DNA of 64,000 nt from Chitinilyticum piscinae (lineage in GTDB: Bacteria; Pseudomonadota; Gammaproteobacteria; Burkholderiales; Chitinibacteraceae), in NCBI RefSeq assembly GCF_015223195.1, contig NZ_JADFUA010000012.1:1-64000 (forward strand), given 5' to 3'. Positions 47,366-55,942 of this stretch are shown one piece after another. Each line of letters begins with the position of its first letter. The first letter of the stretch is position 1. The notes under the pieces were generated by a model. The model was not told the origin of the DNA. It was given only the letters and a program-made list of their open reading frames with translations, and ran no database searches. Both the position numbers and the translations under genes were made by a program.

Positions 47366-47929
47366 ATGAAGACCGCTCAGGAAGTCCGCGCTGGTAACGT
47401 GATCATGGTTGATGGCCAGCCGCTGGTTGTGCAAAAGACCGAATACAACAAGTCCGGCCGTAACGCCGCTGTTGTAAAGATGAAGATGAAGAACCTGCTG
47501 ACCGATTCGGCATCCGAAGCCGTGTTCAAGGCCGACGACAAGTTTGATGTCGTCGTTCTGGACAAGAAGGAATGCACTTACTCCTACTTCGCTGACCCGA
47601 TGTTCGTATTCATGGACACCGAATACAACCAGTACGAAGTCGAAGCTGAAAACCTCGGCGACACCGCTGCCTTCATCGTTGACGGCATGACCGATGTCTG
47701 CGAAGTGACCTTCTACGAAGGCAAGGCCATCTCCGTTGAACTGCCGACCACCATCGTGCGCGAAGTGGAATACACCGAGCCGGCCGTACGTGGCGACACG
47801 TCCGGCAAGGTCATGAAGCCGGCCAAGCTGGTAGGCACCGAAACCCAGATCCAGGTAGCCGCTTTTATCGAAATCGGCGACAAGATCGAAATCGACACTC
47901 GCACCGGCGAATTCAAGAAGCGCGCCTAA
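47366..47929 (+). CDS. efp: Translation elongation factor P
   Basis: Relieves ribosome stalling at polyproline. The 187-residue protein has the domain I loop [11 protein letters not shown] with Arg32 at the tip, the residue rhamnosylated by EarP in Neisseria, Pseudomonas and relatives. Lys34-type proteins modified by EpmA differ here. Domains II and III are complete ([36 protein letters not shown]). Codon use suggests strong expression. The dTDP-rhamnose genes are not in this window. Confidence 0.97.
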   Translation: MKTAQEVRAGNVIMVDGQPLVVQKTEYNKSGRNAAVVKMKMKNLLTDSASEAVFKADDKFDVVVLDKKECTYSYFADPMFVFMDTEYNQYEVEAENLGDTAAFIVDGMTDVCEVTFYEGKAISVELPTTIVREVEYTEPAVRGDTSGKVMKPAKLVGTETQIQVAAFIEIGDKIEIDTRTGEFKKRA

Positions 47930-47976
47930 GTGCCAGAAGCCGCAAGGCTTGTGTCGCGCAGCCGCGTGCTGCACAG

Positions 47977-48011
47977 CAAACAGCCCCGCCAGTGCGGGGC
48001 TGTTTGTTTTT
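47977..48011 (+). terminator. Terminator of efp
   Basis: CAAACAGCCCCGC / GCGGGGCTGTTTG, 13-bp perfect stem with a CAGT loop and a following T run. Confidence 0.92.
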
Positions 48012-48035
48012 GCGCGGATTCTTTATGCTGCTACC

Positions 48036-48308
48036 ATGAGCACCTCTGCCCACTCCTTGCGCCGCATCGGCGTTTGCACCCACCGTCGCCTCGACGGCCA
48101 GCCTTCGTGCGCCGCCCGCGGCAGCGAGCAACTGTTGCCCGCGCTGCGTGGGCGGCTTGCGGGCGAGGGCAGGGACGTTGAGGTCTTTCCGCTCGGCTGT
48201 CTTGGCGACTGCGAGCGCGGGCCGAATGTGAAGATTGTCGGTGGCGAGCTGTTGCACGAGGTGACTCTTGAGCGGCTGGATGCGGTGCGTGTGGCGCTGG
48301 ATGAGTGA
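48036..48308 (+). CDS. Small thioredoxin-like [2Fe-2S] ferredoxin
   Basis: A 90-residue protein with four cysteines arranged as in the thioredoxin-like ferredoxins related to the NuoE subunit: VCTHR, SCAARGSEQLLPAL, and GCLGDCERGPNV. It probably binds a [2Fe-2S] cluster; the redox partner is unknown. The start at 48036 follows the efp terminator. It is short but well supported by the cysteine pattern. Confidence 0.75.
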   Translation: MSTSAHSLRRIGVCTHRRLDGQPSCAARGSEQLLPALRGRLAGEGRDVEVFPLGCLGDCERGPNVKIVGGELLHEVTLERLDAVRVALDE

Positions 48309-48363
48309 GTGTGTGGCTGCGCATTATCCTGTGGATAAGGGCGAGCCCAAATGTGCTGTGCGC

Positions 48364-49608
48364 TTAGAGCAAAAAATCTGTCAAAGCCAGCTTTGAGATG
48401 CCGGTCAGCGCGATTGAAAATTCGGCAGCGGCATCCCCATCCGTATTGCCATACAGGGTGCCATTGCTCAGTTTGAGCTGTCCGGGCGCAGTGAAGCGGC
48501 TGGCGCTGCTGATCAAGGTTGTAAAGGCATCATTTTTCACGGTGGTTTCATTGGCGTCGATTGCCGACAGGTCGATCTTGTCCTGTCCACGAGTGAAATC
48601 CCTGATCGTATCGCGTAGCGTGCTGCCGGGCCCCGATTCGGCGGTAATGCTGAAAATAAAGCGGTCGGCGCCGGTTCCGCCTGAGAGGATATCCCGGCCA
48701 CTTCCTCCCTGCAGAATATCATTGCCATTGCCGCCGTACAGCGTATCAGCACCCGCTCCGCCCATGAGCTGATCTGCGCCATCGTCGCCATACAAGATAT
48801 CTGCCCCGTCATAGCCGTACAGCTTGTCATTTCCAGCGCCGCCGCGCAGCGTATCGTTTCCAGTCAGAGGGCCGTTATTAGGGTTCACAATCGCAGTGAT
48901 CGTCGAGCCTGCCGTAGCTACTCGCTGCCAGATGGCATTATCGGGGTAGGCATATAGTGGCAATAGAATTTGGCCACCATATCGGGCTGCCACTGCCGTC
49001 TCATTTTCGAACCAGCGTGATAGCGTATCCCAAGGGTTGCTGCCTGCAACGCCATCCTCGGTAACATAGACGTAACCGGCTCCGGCAGAAAATAGCTGTG
49101 CCGTCGCGGGAAGCACATTTGCTGAGGCAATTCCGTACTCCAGCCCGGCAATTCGCTCGGCTGCATACCCGAGCTTGCGTCCGGCCGTGATGTTGGCAGA
49201 AACATCGCTATTGTTTTCGCCCAGCACGATCACATCGGCGAGCGCGATGTAGGAATGATCCTGCGGCATCGTGCCGGGGTTCATGATGACTTTGAGTCCC
49301 AGGCTGTGTGCATAGTTAACCACGGTCTTGTAATTTGCCAGATCTTTGCTTGTTCCGGACACTTCATCAATGAATACGGCGGTCATGCTGCTGAAGCTTT
49401 GCTTCATTAACCAGATGTCCTGGTTGATTTCAGCTGCCGAGCGGGCACCGTAGCTGGAGTAGACATATCCAGCGATGTGATTGCCATGGTTCGCAAGTTG
49501 CGCCACTGCTTGCGTGTACAGATTTCCGGCAAGGCCGCCAATTATTACGTCCCCGGCAGTGCTACCGAGGAGGGTTTCATTGTTTTCAGTGCCAAACAAG
49601 GTAGCCAT
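48364..49608 (-). CDS. Secreted RTX protein with spherulin-4-like domain
   Basis: A 414-residue protein with no Sec signal. Residues 1-27 form an RTX-like repeat ([21 protein letters not shown]). Residues about 40-245 are a spherulin-4/GH114-like barrel ([37 protein letters not shown]). Residues about 250-335 are glycine-rich calcium-binding nonapeptides ([23 protein letters not shown]), and a C-terminal region ends with the hydrophobic tail LALTDFLL typical of type I secretion substrates. No transporter genes are adjacent. A carbohydrate-active role is possible but unproven. Confidence 0.82.
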   Translation of the reverse strand: MATLFGTENNETLLGSTAGDVIIGGLAGNLYTQAVAQLANHGNHIAGYVYSSYGARSAAEINQDIWLMKQSFSSMTAVFIDEVSGTSKDLANYKTVVNYAHSLGLKVIMNPGTMPQDHSYIALADVIVLGENNSDVSANITAGRKLGYAAERIAGLEYGIASANVLPATAQLFSAGAGYVYVTEDGVAGSNPWDTLSRWFENETAVAARYGGQILLPLYAYPDNAIWQRVATAGSTITAIVNPNNGPLTGNDTLRGGAGNDKLYGYDGADILYGDDGADQLMGGAGADTLYGGNGNDILQGGSGRDILSGGTGADRFIFSITAESGPGSTLRDTIRDFTRGQDKIDLSAIDANETTVKNDAFTTLISSASRFTAPGQLKLSNGTLYGNTDGDAAAEFSIALTGISKLALTDFLL

Positions 49609-49757
49609 TGTTGTTATCCAGCCAGGAAGCAGGCAAGGAACTATAGCTCCCGCAGAATTGAATAGCCAGTGGAGGTGATTAGCCTACCGTAACTCTGGGG
49701 ATGTTCATGCTGTACCAAACCACTGCGCGATTCTCCGCAATGTGTTGCCTGCCAATT

Positions 49758-50750
49758 TCACGCCGAATAGTCTTTCAGCGCCTCCACCGCATCGCGGTAG
49801 CCAGTCTTGATTCGTGCAGCGATCGAGCGTGGCGAGAAATCCAGCGTGGCGCTTTGCGCTTCCGGCATGTTGTTGGTAATGATGACGGGGGCCTCCAGTG
49901 TGCGCAGGCGCTCGATGTCCTTGAAGCCGGCCAGCTGGCGGATCGGCGAGTTGGCCGGCAGGGTCTGGTCGAGTGCGGCGTACAGTTCAACCATCTGGTT
50001 GAGATCCTGCATGCGCTCCATGTCGCCGAGCACCTTGTTGGAGAAGATGATCTCGGTCATGCGGTCCTGCACCTGCTGCAGGTTTTGCGGCACCAGGCCC
50101 TTGAGCGGGAAGAGGTTGACGATGATGAAGCGCGCATCCGAGTCGGCGGGCAGGCCGTTGATCATCGCGCCCAGCGGCGCGTTGTCGAACAGCCCGCCGT
50201 CCCAGTAGTGATAGCCATCGATTTCCACAGGCGGGAACATGGGCGGGATCGAGAGCGAGGCGATCACATGGTCGGCGGTAATGCGCTGGCCGTTGCGGTT
50301 GCTGAAGGTGGTGATCTCGCCGCTTTCGATTTGCACGGCGGAGAGCTGGACGATGGTGTCCGAATTGTTCAGCTTGTCGAAGTCGACCAGCTCGTGCAGC
50401 AGCTCGCGTAGTGGCTCGGCGGAATAGACCGAGGTCCAGCTGCCGGCATTCCAGAAATCGGTACGCAGCCGCGACATGTGGCGGTTGCCCCACAGCGCGA
50501 GGTTTTCTTCAACGAATTGCGGGGCGAAGGGCAGGTCGGGAACGGTGAGTTTGCGCCATAGCTCGTCCAGCGCAGCGACCGGATCGGGATTGCGGGAGCC
50601 CACCAGCACGGCGGTGTTGACCGAACCGATGGAAATCCCTGCAACCATGCTGACTGGCAGCAGGTCTTTCTCCTGCATGTGGCGCAGCACGCCCAGTTCA
50701 TAGGCGCCTAGTGCGCCGCCCCCTTGCAACAGCAATGCGATATCCGGCAT
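49758..50750 (-). CDS. Patatin-like phospholipase
   Basis: A 330-residue serine hydrolase: oxyanion loop QGGGALGAYELGVL, nucleophile Ser40 in GISIGS, and the dyad Asp in DGGLFDNAPL near residue 190. No signal peptide. Members hydrolyse phospholipids or related acyl esters; some are linked to PHB granules, but nothing here ties it to phaB. It precedes the BT1-type transporter gene on the same strand by 55 bases. Confidence 0.9.
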   Translation of the reverse strand: MPDIALLLQGGGALGAYELGVLRHMQEKDLLPVSMVAGISIGSVNTAVLVGSRNPDPVAALDELWRKLTVPDLPFAPQFVEENLALWGNRHMSRLRTDFWNAGSWTSVYSAEPLRELLHELVDFDKLNNSDTIVQLSAVQIESGEITTFSNRNGQRITADHVIASLSIPPMFPPVEIDGYHYWDGGLFDNAPLGAMINGLPADSDARFIIVNLFPLKGLVPQNLQQVQDRMTEIIFSNKVLGDMERMQDLNQMVELYAALDQTLPANSPIRQLAGFKDIERLRTLEAPVIITNNMPEAQSATLDFSPRSIAARIKTGYRDAVEALKDYSA

Positions 50751-50805
50751 GACGAATCTCCAAGAGATAGTGTCAGCAGAATATCAGGAATTGCAGGGGG
50801 ATTGC

Positions 50806-52422
50806 CTAGGCACTTTTGAGTTTCAGCTTCCATGCCAGCAGCAGTGCGGCCCCCGGCATCAGGATACCCAGTAGCCCGATGGTAAGCAGTAGCGGGCTCA
50901 GCTCCGCGTAATTGGCTGCGGTGACGATGGCCTTGGTGGCCGGGTCTTTCACTTCGCGGCTGAGCACGAAAAGCTGGTTCAGGTATTTGGTGCCCAGCTG
51001 GGCCGCCGAGAGCGCCAGATTGGTGAACGAGGCCATCACGGCGAAGAAGGTTGCCTTGAGGTGGTTGGGCGCGGAGTTGGCGATCCAGGCCAGCATCGGA
51101 ATCATCGAAATCTGCCCCAGCGGGGATTCCAGCGCCGTATCGATGACGGCAATGAAGCGGGCGTCGACCACGCCGCCGCTGTGTACTGCCGTCCAGTGGT
51201 GCAAACCGTAGCTCATGCCCAGTACGGGCAGCGACAGGATGGTGCCGGCGATGGTCAGGAAGGCAACCACGACATACAGCGGGCGCTCGGCCATGAAGCG
51301 GCGGAACAGAAACATACCAGCCAGCGTCAGCGCGCTGCTGATCAATGACAGCTCCGAGAGGAAAGATTGATCGAAGCGCAGCTCGTCGATCATCCACCAG
51401 GTTACGCCCGGCCCTGCCGATGGCGTGGCGCGGAACATGAAAATCACCAGTGCGGTGCCCAGTAGCGTGGCGCGTGCGGGCCCATCCAGCTCGCGCAGCA
51501 GTCGCCCCATCAGAAACAGCACGATGACCATCGAGCCGGCGAACACCGCTTCCTGGCCGTAGCGCAGCTCCGTCAGCCCCATCAGCAGCGTGAAGGTGAC
51601 AAACACCAGGCTGCCACCCAGAATCCACCAGTTTGCCCGGACGTCGCCGTCCTGATGATTCAATAGTGACTGTGCCTCGGCATCGCTCAGGCCATGCGCG
51701 CGATGTGCGGCCAGCCGGCGGCGCTGCAGCCAGCCATTGAGCAGCACGCCGCTGACCGAGACCAGCGGAATAACCAGCGCCATCAGGTAGACCTGCTGGT
51801 AGAGCGCGGTCTTGGCAGTATCCGCGAGCGTTTCCGCATCGGCAAACAGCCAGACATTCACCCCGGCGACCAGCACCGAGCCGCCAATGACAGCCACCCG
51901 CCCCAGTGTTTGCATGGTGGTGTGCATGCGCTTGATGTCATTTTCGGCGAGCAGCGTACCGTCCGGAAGATGGCGTGGTACGGCCTCAACCGTCATCGCA
52001 TCGGCAACCGCATCCTGCAGTACGAAACCGATCGGCAGCAGCAGTGTCGAGAGCACAAACCATGCGTTCACGCTCATGAACTGTGCCATCTGCTGCGGAT
52101 TGCCGATCAGTCCGGCCATGATCAGCAGGCTGGCCGCCAGCAGCGCCGCCCCCAGATAGATCAGCCCGCTCTTGAAGCGCCACAGCAGGTCGACCAGATG
52201 CCCCAGTGGCATCTTCAGCGCAAACGGCAGCCCGGCCCAAAAGCCCAGTGCGGCGAGAAATTCGGCGGAGAGCCCCAGGTGTTCTTTCACATAGAAAGTG
52301 CCAACAATCCCGGTCAGCCCCTGGATGCCGAAGGCCAGATACACCAGCAATGGCGGCAGGTAGGAAAGCTGCATGTCGCGACCAAGCGAGAGAATGTTGC
52401 GATCAAACCATTGCCAGAGCAT
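50806..52422 (-). CDS. BT1/folate-biopterin-type MFS transporter
   Basis: A 538-residue integral membrane protein with about 12 hydrophobic segments and the BT1-family opening: LAFGIQGLTGIVGTFYVKEHLGLS, FALKMPLGHLVDLLWRFKSGLIYLG, and PIGFVLQDAVADAMTVEAVP. A cytoplasmic loop near residues 240-265 is charged. The ATG at 52422 follows AGGA; two earlier ATGs would add a basic extension. The substrate (folate, pterin or other) cannot be told from sequence. Confidence 0.85.
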   Translation of the reverse strand: MLWQWFDRNILSLGRDMQLSYLPPLLVYLAFGIQGLTGIVGTFYVKEHLGLSAEFLAALGFWAGLPFALKMPLGHLVDLLWRFKSGLIYLGAALLAASLLIMAGLIGNPQQMAQFMSVNAWFVLSTLLLPIGFVLQDAVADAMTVEAVPRHLPDGTLLAENDIKRMHTTMQTLGRVAVIGGSVLVAGVNVWLFADAETLADTAKTALYQQVYLMALVIPLVSVSGVLLNGWLQRRRLAAHRAHGLSDAEAQSLLNHQDGDVRANWWILGGSLVFVTFTLLMGLTELRYGQEAVFAGSMVIVLFLMGRLLRELDGPARATLLGTALVIFMFRATPSAGPGVTWWMIDELRFDQSFLSELSLISSALTLAGMFLFRRFMAERPLYVVVAFLTIAGTILSLPVLGMSYGLHHWTAVHSGGVVDARFIAVIDTALESPLGQISMIPMLAWIANSAPNHLKATFFAVMASFTNLALSAAQLGTKYLNQLFVLSREVKDPATKAIVTAANYAELSPLLLTIGLLGILMPGAALLLAWKLKLKSA

Positions 52423-52573
52423 GCGGGAAATCCTGTAGGAAATGCAGAGCCGGGCGCTCATGCTAGGGAAGGGACGGGCGCTTGGCAATTGCGGCAGGTG
52501 GCGGACGCGGCAGAGGCTGGAGCTGGCGCGATCACCGAGCTGGGCGATACGCGCAGATTTCTAGCGTGCTGTC

Positions 52574-52632
52574 GGGTATGTGCTTGAGGCCCTTGTTATG
52601 AAGTAGGTTTGGTTGCATGGGGTAATGGGTAT
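52574..52632 (+). repeat. Bipartite element, direct form, 53-bp period (rtcB leader)
   Basis: GGGTAT at 52574-52579 and 52627-52632, exactly 53 bp start to start, with ATGGGG at unit positions 44-49 and GGCC at 15-18. It shares its ends with the copy at 25272-25330. Confidence 0.7.
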
Positions 52633-52917
52633 GTTTAGGAGGGCTTGCCGATGTTGTCGCGTGTGAGCCACAGCCATGCCAGGGCTGGTTTGACAGGATC
52701 GTGGCGCAGCGCCACGATGCGCGCTTCGCAGGCCTTTCGGGTCTGCCCTGGTGGCCTTCGGGCCGTGTGCAATTGTCACGCGAGTCGCCTCGCGTATTTG
52801 AGAAGGAGAAAGCCGTGACCCCGTTCGAGACGAACACCCGCTAGCACAGCACCCGAATCCCCCGGAGTTCGGCGTGACTGGCACGCCGGGCTCCTGCCGC
52901 AGACCCCAAGTCTGCCC

Positions 52918-52983
52918 AGCCCCGGTTTTCGCGAATCCCCATCGGCGGTGGTTCCGAGCAAATCCGGGGCTTTTTGTTTTTTT
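52918..52983 (+). terminator. Strong terminator-like hairpin just before rtcB
   Basis: AGCCCCGG (52918-52925) and CCGGGGCT (52964-52971) close a 38-base loop and are followed by TTTTTGTTTTTTT. It ends about 16 bases before the rtcB start, so it could end an upstream RNA or act as an attenuator. Confidence 0.65.
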
Positions 52984-52998
52984 ACAGGATTCATCTGT

Positions 52999-54207
52999 AT
53001 GCCAGTCGTACAACAACTCAACAAGGGGCGCGTGCCGGTCAAGATCTGGACCGACGACATCGCCCCCGATGCCCTCAATCAACTGCTCAACACCGCGCAA
53101 CTGCCCATTGTGCACGGCCACATTGCCGCGATGCCGGACGTGCATCTGGGCATTGGTGCCACCGTTGGTTCGGTGATCCCGACCCGCGACGCCATCATTC
53201 CCGCTGCCGTCGGTGTCGACATCGGCTGCGGCATGAACGCCGTGCGCACGTCGCTCACCGCCAGCGATCTGCCCGACAACCTGCTGCGCATCCGCTCTGC
53301 CATCGAGGCCGAGGTGCCGGTGGGCTTTAACCAGCATGACTGGAGCAAGGTGCGTGGCGGCGCGATGCAGCGCGTGGCAAGACCGCTGAATGACCGACTG
53401 GATGTGCTGGTCGGTAAGCACCCGGGGCTGATGAAAATGCAGCGCCAGTTTGCCCAGACCTGGATCTGCCAGATCGGCACGCTGGGCGGCGGCAACCACT
53501 TCATCGAGCTGTGCCTCGACGAGGAACAGCGGGTGTGGATCATGCTGCACTCGGGCAGCCGCGGCACCGGCAATGTCATCGGCCGTTACTTTATTTCAGC
53601 GGCGCAGAAGGACATGCGGCGTCACCAGCAGCACCTGCCGGATAAGGATCTGGCGTATTTCGCCGCCGGCTCGGCACTGTTCGACGATTACGTCGACGCC
53701 GTCGAATGGGCGCAGGACTACGCGCTGGTCAACCGCCGCGAAATGATGCGGCGGGTGGTTGATGCCATCCGCCCGCATCTGCCGGCATTCACGCTGACCG
53801 ACGAAGCGATCAACTGCCACCATAACTATGTGGCGCGCGAAAGGCACTTCGATGCCGATCTCTTCATCACTCGCAAGGGCGCAATTGCCGCGCACGCCGG
53901 GCAGCTCGGCATCATTCCCGGCAGCATGGGGGCGAAGAGCTACATCGTGCGCGGTCTGGGCAACGCCGAGTCGTTCTGCTCGTGCAGCCACGGCGCGGGG
54001 CGGAAAATGAGCCGCACCGAGGCGAAACGGCGCTTCAACCGCTTCGATCTGGCGAGCCAGACCGAGGGTGTCGAGTGTCGCAAGGACGGTGGCGTGGTTG
54101 ACGAGATCCCGGCCGCGTACAAGGACATCGACGCAGTGATGGCGCACCAGACCGATCTGGTCGAAGTAGTGCACACGCTCAAGCAAGTGCTGTGCGTGAA
54201 AGGCTGA
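52999..54207 (+). CDS. rtcB: RNA-splicing ligase RtcB
   Basis: GTP- and manganese-dependent ligase that joins 2',3'-cyclic phosphate or 3'-phosphate RNA ends to 5'-OH ends. The 402-residue protein has the metal-site motifs IPAAVGVDIGCGM, GTLGGGNHFIEL and SGSRGTGN, and the guanylylated His331 in CSHGAGRKMSR. The C-terminus DIDAVMAHQTDLVEVVHTLKQ is typical. Neither rtcA, rtcR nor a Ro60-like gene is near. The ATG at 52999 fits the family start. Confidence 0.96.
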   Translation: MPVVQQLNKGRVPVKIWTDDIAPDALNQLLNTAQLPIVHGHIAAMPDVHLGIGATVGSVIPTRDAIIPAAVGVDIGCGMNAVRTSLTASDLPDNLLRIRSAIEAEVPVGFNQHDWSKVRGGAMQRVARPLNDRLDVLVGKHPGLMKMQRQFAQTWICQIGTLGGGNHFIELCLDEEQRVWIMLHSGSRGTGNVIGRYFISAAQKDMRRHQQHLPDKDLAYFAAGSALFDDYVDAVEWAQDYALVNRREMMRRVVDAIRPHLPAFTLTDEAINCHHNYVARERHFDADLFITRKGAIAAHAGQLGIIPGSMGAKSYIVRGLGNAESFCSCSHGAGRKMSRTEAKRRFNRFDLASQTEGVECRKDGGVVDEIPAAYKDIDAVMAHQTDLVEVVHTLKQVLCVKG

Positions 54208-54218
54208 GGGGAGGGAAC

Positions 54219-54407
54219 ATGCAATTCAAACCCCGCAACCCCTACGCACTGGCCGCCCGCCAGCGCAGCGCCGGCGCGCACGAGCAAAGCGAACGCGCGC
54301 AGCGTCGCAGTGCCAGGCAGCAGCTGCGGCAGTGTGCGCTTGAGGAGCTGGAAGACGACTCGCTGCAGGGCGGGCGCCAGTCGGCGCGCGAGCGTCTGCA
54401 AAAATGA
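54219..54407 (+). CDS. Small basic protein downstream of rtcB
   Basis: A 62-residue, Arg/Gln-rich protein (QFKPRNPYALAARQRSAG at the start, helical thereafter). The ribosome site GGGAGGGAA precedes the ATG and it begins 11 bases after rtcB, so it is likely co-translated. No family recognised. High Arg content suggests RNA or DNA contact, which would fit RtcB, but this is inference. Confidence 0.6.
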   Translation: MQFKPRNPYALAARQRSAGAHEQSERAQRRSARQQLRQCALEELEDDSLQGGRQSARERLQK

Positions 54408-54414
54408 TGATGGT

Positions 54415-54463
54415 GGGTATGTAGCTATGGCTGTTAATTTTCATAGCCTTGGTGTGCATACCC
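54415..54463 (+). repeat. Bipartite GGGTAT/ATACCC element, 49 bp (rtcB downstream)
   Basis: Arms GGGTATG (54415-54421) / CATACCC (54457-54463) with an exact 49-bp span. An inner pair GCTATG (54424-54429) / CATAGC (54441-54446) nests inside it. Unit positions 15-18 are GGCT, matched by AGCC at 31-34. Confidence 0.75.
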
Positions 54464-54471
54464 CTCAAAAT

Positions 54472-54497
54472 ACAACGCCCGCGATTGCGGGCGTTGT
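54472..54497 (+). terminator. Hairpin downstream of the rtcB unit
   Basis: ACAACGCCCGC / GCGGGCGTTGT, perfect 11-bp stem with a GATT loop. The T tract is short, so termination may be partial. Confidence 0.65.
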
Positions 54498-54649
54498 TGC
54501 CTGTACCCATCAGGTGAGCATGATCATGCCTACCTGATTTGTATTATTCAGTGATTGCCGCGGTGAGTCTGTTTGGGGGGGGCTCAGATTGTGCTGTTCT
54601 AAGCGATGTAACCTGCGCAGTGTTCAGGTCAAGTGCAAATGTGTGTTAT

Positions 54650-55918
54650 TTATCCAGCGTTGCTCGCGCCTTCCCAGACGATTCGCCAGCCCTGACCGTC
54701 ACGTTGCCAGTAAAGGCGTTTTTTCATGCGGTTTTCCAGGTTGTTGCTGCGGTAATCCTGCTCGAAGCTGCTGACCAGCTGACTGCCGTTTTCGCCGGCA
54801 GCAAAGATGCTCAGATCCTTGAGTTCGATATCGACCCAGTCCTTGCTGTTGTTTACCGAGGCTTTCTGTTCGCTCCACGTGCGCAGATTCTGACCGTCGT
54901 CGCTGCGGAACTGGTCGGAATAATAGTTGAGGTAGCGGCTGGTCTGGCGTTCGGCCCAGGCGTGGCGCCAGCCCTCGACGGTTTCCATCGCCCGGTCACG
55001 TTGCTTTGCCCAATCGTCCTGAGTGAGCCACTGAACCCCAGGGGCGATGACGACCGCGGTTTTGCCCAGCTGGAGGTATTCGGCGATCTTCTGCATTTCC
55101 GGGTTGGCCATCGCAACGCAGCCATTCGAGGCGAGCGGGGCCCGGGCGTAGGTCGCTTCCGGTACGCCGTGCAGCCAGATGCCGTGTCCGGTGCGGCCTT
55201 GCGAGCGATCCAGTTCGTTGGGGTAGGAGAGGGGCCAGGCGCCGACGCCATACAGATCGGCCTTGTCGCCGTAGGTCTTGTCGAGCTGTTCGCGGGGCAG
55301 GTGGCTGGTGACGAAGTAGACGCCCAGCGGGGTACGCTGGTCTCCTTCCTTGTACTTGTCGAAACCGAGTTTGCCGATGGTGGCATAGAAGTCGGTGACG
55401 TACTTCGGCGTGCCATTGTCATTGGCATAGATGTAAATGCGCGATGCCCGGGTGTCTACCAGAATGGCGTGTTTCATTTCCGGAGCAAAGACCAGCAGAT
55501 TGCCCGGCAGCTTGTTGACGTGCGGCGGATTCAGGCGATGCTGGTTGCGCTGGAAGGCTTCCTGGCGCAGGTCTTCCAGCTGTGCGGCGACTTCCTTGTT
55601 ATCCAGTCCGCCACCAATGCCCCGGATGGCCATGGCGCGCATGGCGTACAGGTCTCCGCGCAGCAGATGTGCGAGGCGGTAATTCGGTTGCTCGAGCAGC
55701 AGCGCTTCCACCGTGGCGGTGGCATCGGCGATCTGTCCGGCGCGAATGGCATCGATTGCAGCCAGAATGCGCTGTTCGGGTGTGCCGGGGGCTGCCTTGC
55801 CCTTGCGCTCGATGAGCAGCGAGGTCGGCATGCTGTCGCTGAAAATCGGGCGTGCTGCCGGTGCAATCACCAGCAGCAGCACGAGAATGGTCAGCCGTTT
55901 GAACCAACGGGTATACAA
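54650..55918 (-). CDS. L,D-transpeptidase (YkuD) with C-terminal NTF2-like domain
   Basis: A 422-residue envelope protein: N-terminal hydrophobic anchor (about 8-26), a helical region (about 45-115), a YkuD domain (about 140-295) with HGIWLHG and the catalytic Cys267 in SNGCVAM, and a C-terminal NTF2-like domain (about 315-420). It should form 3-3 peptidoglycan crosslinks or attach proteins, in the periplasm. The last domain resembles the end of the neighbouring TPR protein. The two genes are 24 bases apart on the same strand. Confidence 0.9.
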   Translation of the reverse strand: MYTRWFKRLTILVLLLVIAPAARPIFSDSMPTSLLIERKGKAAPGTPEQRILAAIDAIRAGQIADATATVEALLLEQPNYRLAHLLRGDLYAMRAMAIRGIGGGLDNKEVAAQLEDLRQEAFQRNQHRLNPPHVNKLPGNLLVFAPEMKHAILVDTRASRIYIYANDNGTPKYVTDFYATIGKLGFDKYKEGDQRTPLGVYFVTSHLPREQLDKTYGDKADLYGVGAWPLSYPNELDRSQGRTGHGIWLHGVPEATYARAPLASNGCVAMANPEMQKIAEYLQLGKTAVVIAPGVQWLTQDDWAKQRDRAMETVEGWRHAWAERQTSRYLNYYSDQFRSDDGQNLRTWSEQKASVNNSKDWVDIELKDLSIFAAGENGSQLVSSFEQDYRSNNLENRMKKRLYWQRDGQGWRIVWEGASNAG

Positions 55919-55942
55919 CGCTTGTTTTCCTGCTAATCCGGA

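Larger units (their letters stand above)
52423..52998 (+). other. Gene-free, hairpin-rich leader upstream of rtcB
   Basis: About 575 bases with no supportable gene. From 52698 to 52914 it holds a chain of stable hairpins: ATCGTGGCGC/GCGCCACGAT (52698-52718), GGCC-TTCG-GGCC (52753-52764), CGCGAG/CTCGCG near 52780-52795, a GGCGTG/CACGCC arm with flanking GAG/CTC near 52863-52894, and CAGAC/GTCTG (52900-52914). It ends in the terminator at 52918-52983. It might encode a structured RNA or a regulatory leader for rtcB. Confidence 0.5.

Noticed and set aside
54539-55936. 465-codon frame antisense to the L,D-transpeptidase
   Set aside because: Shadow frame with no family motif; the YkuD catalytic motif on the other strand is clear.
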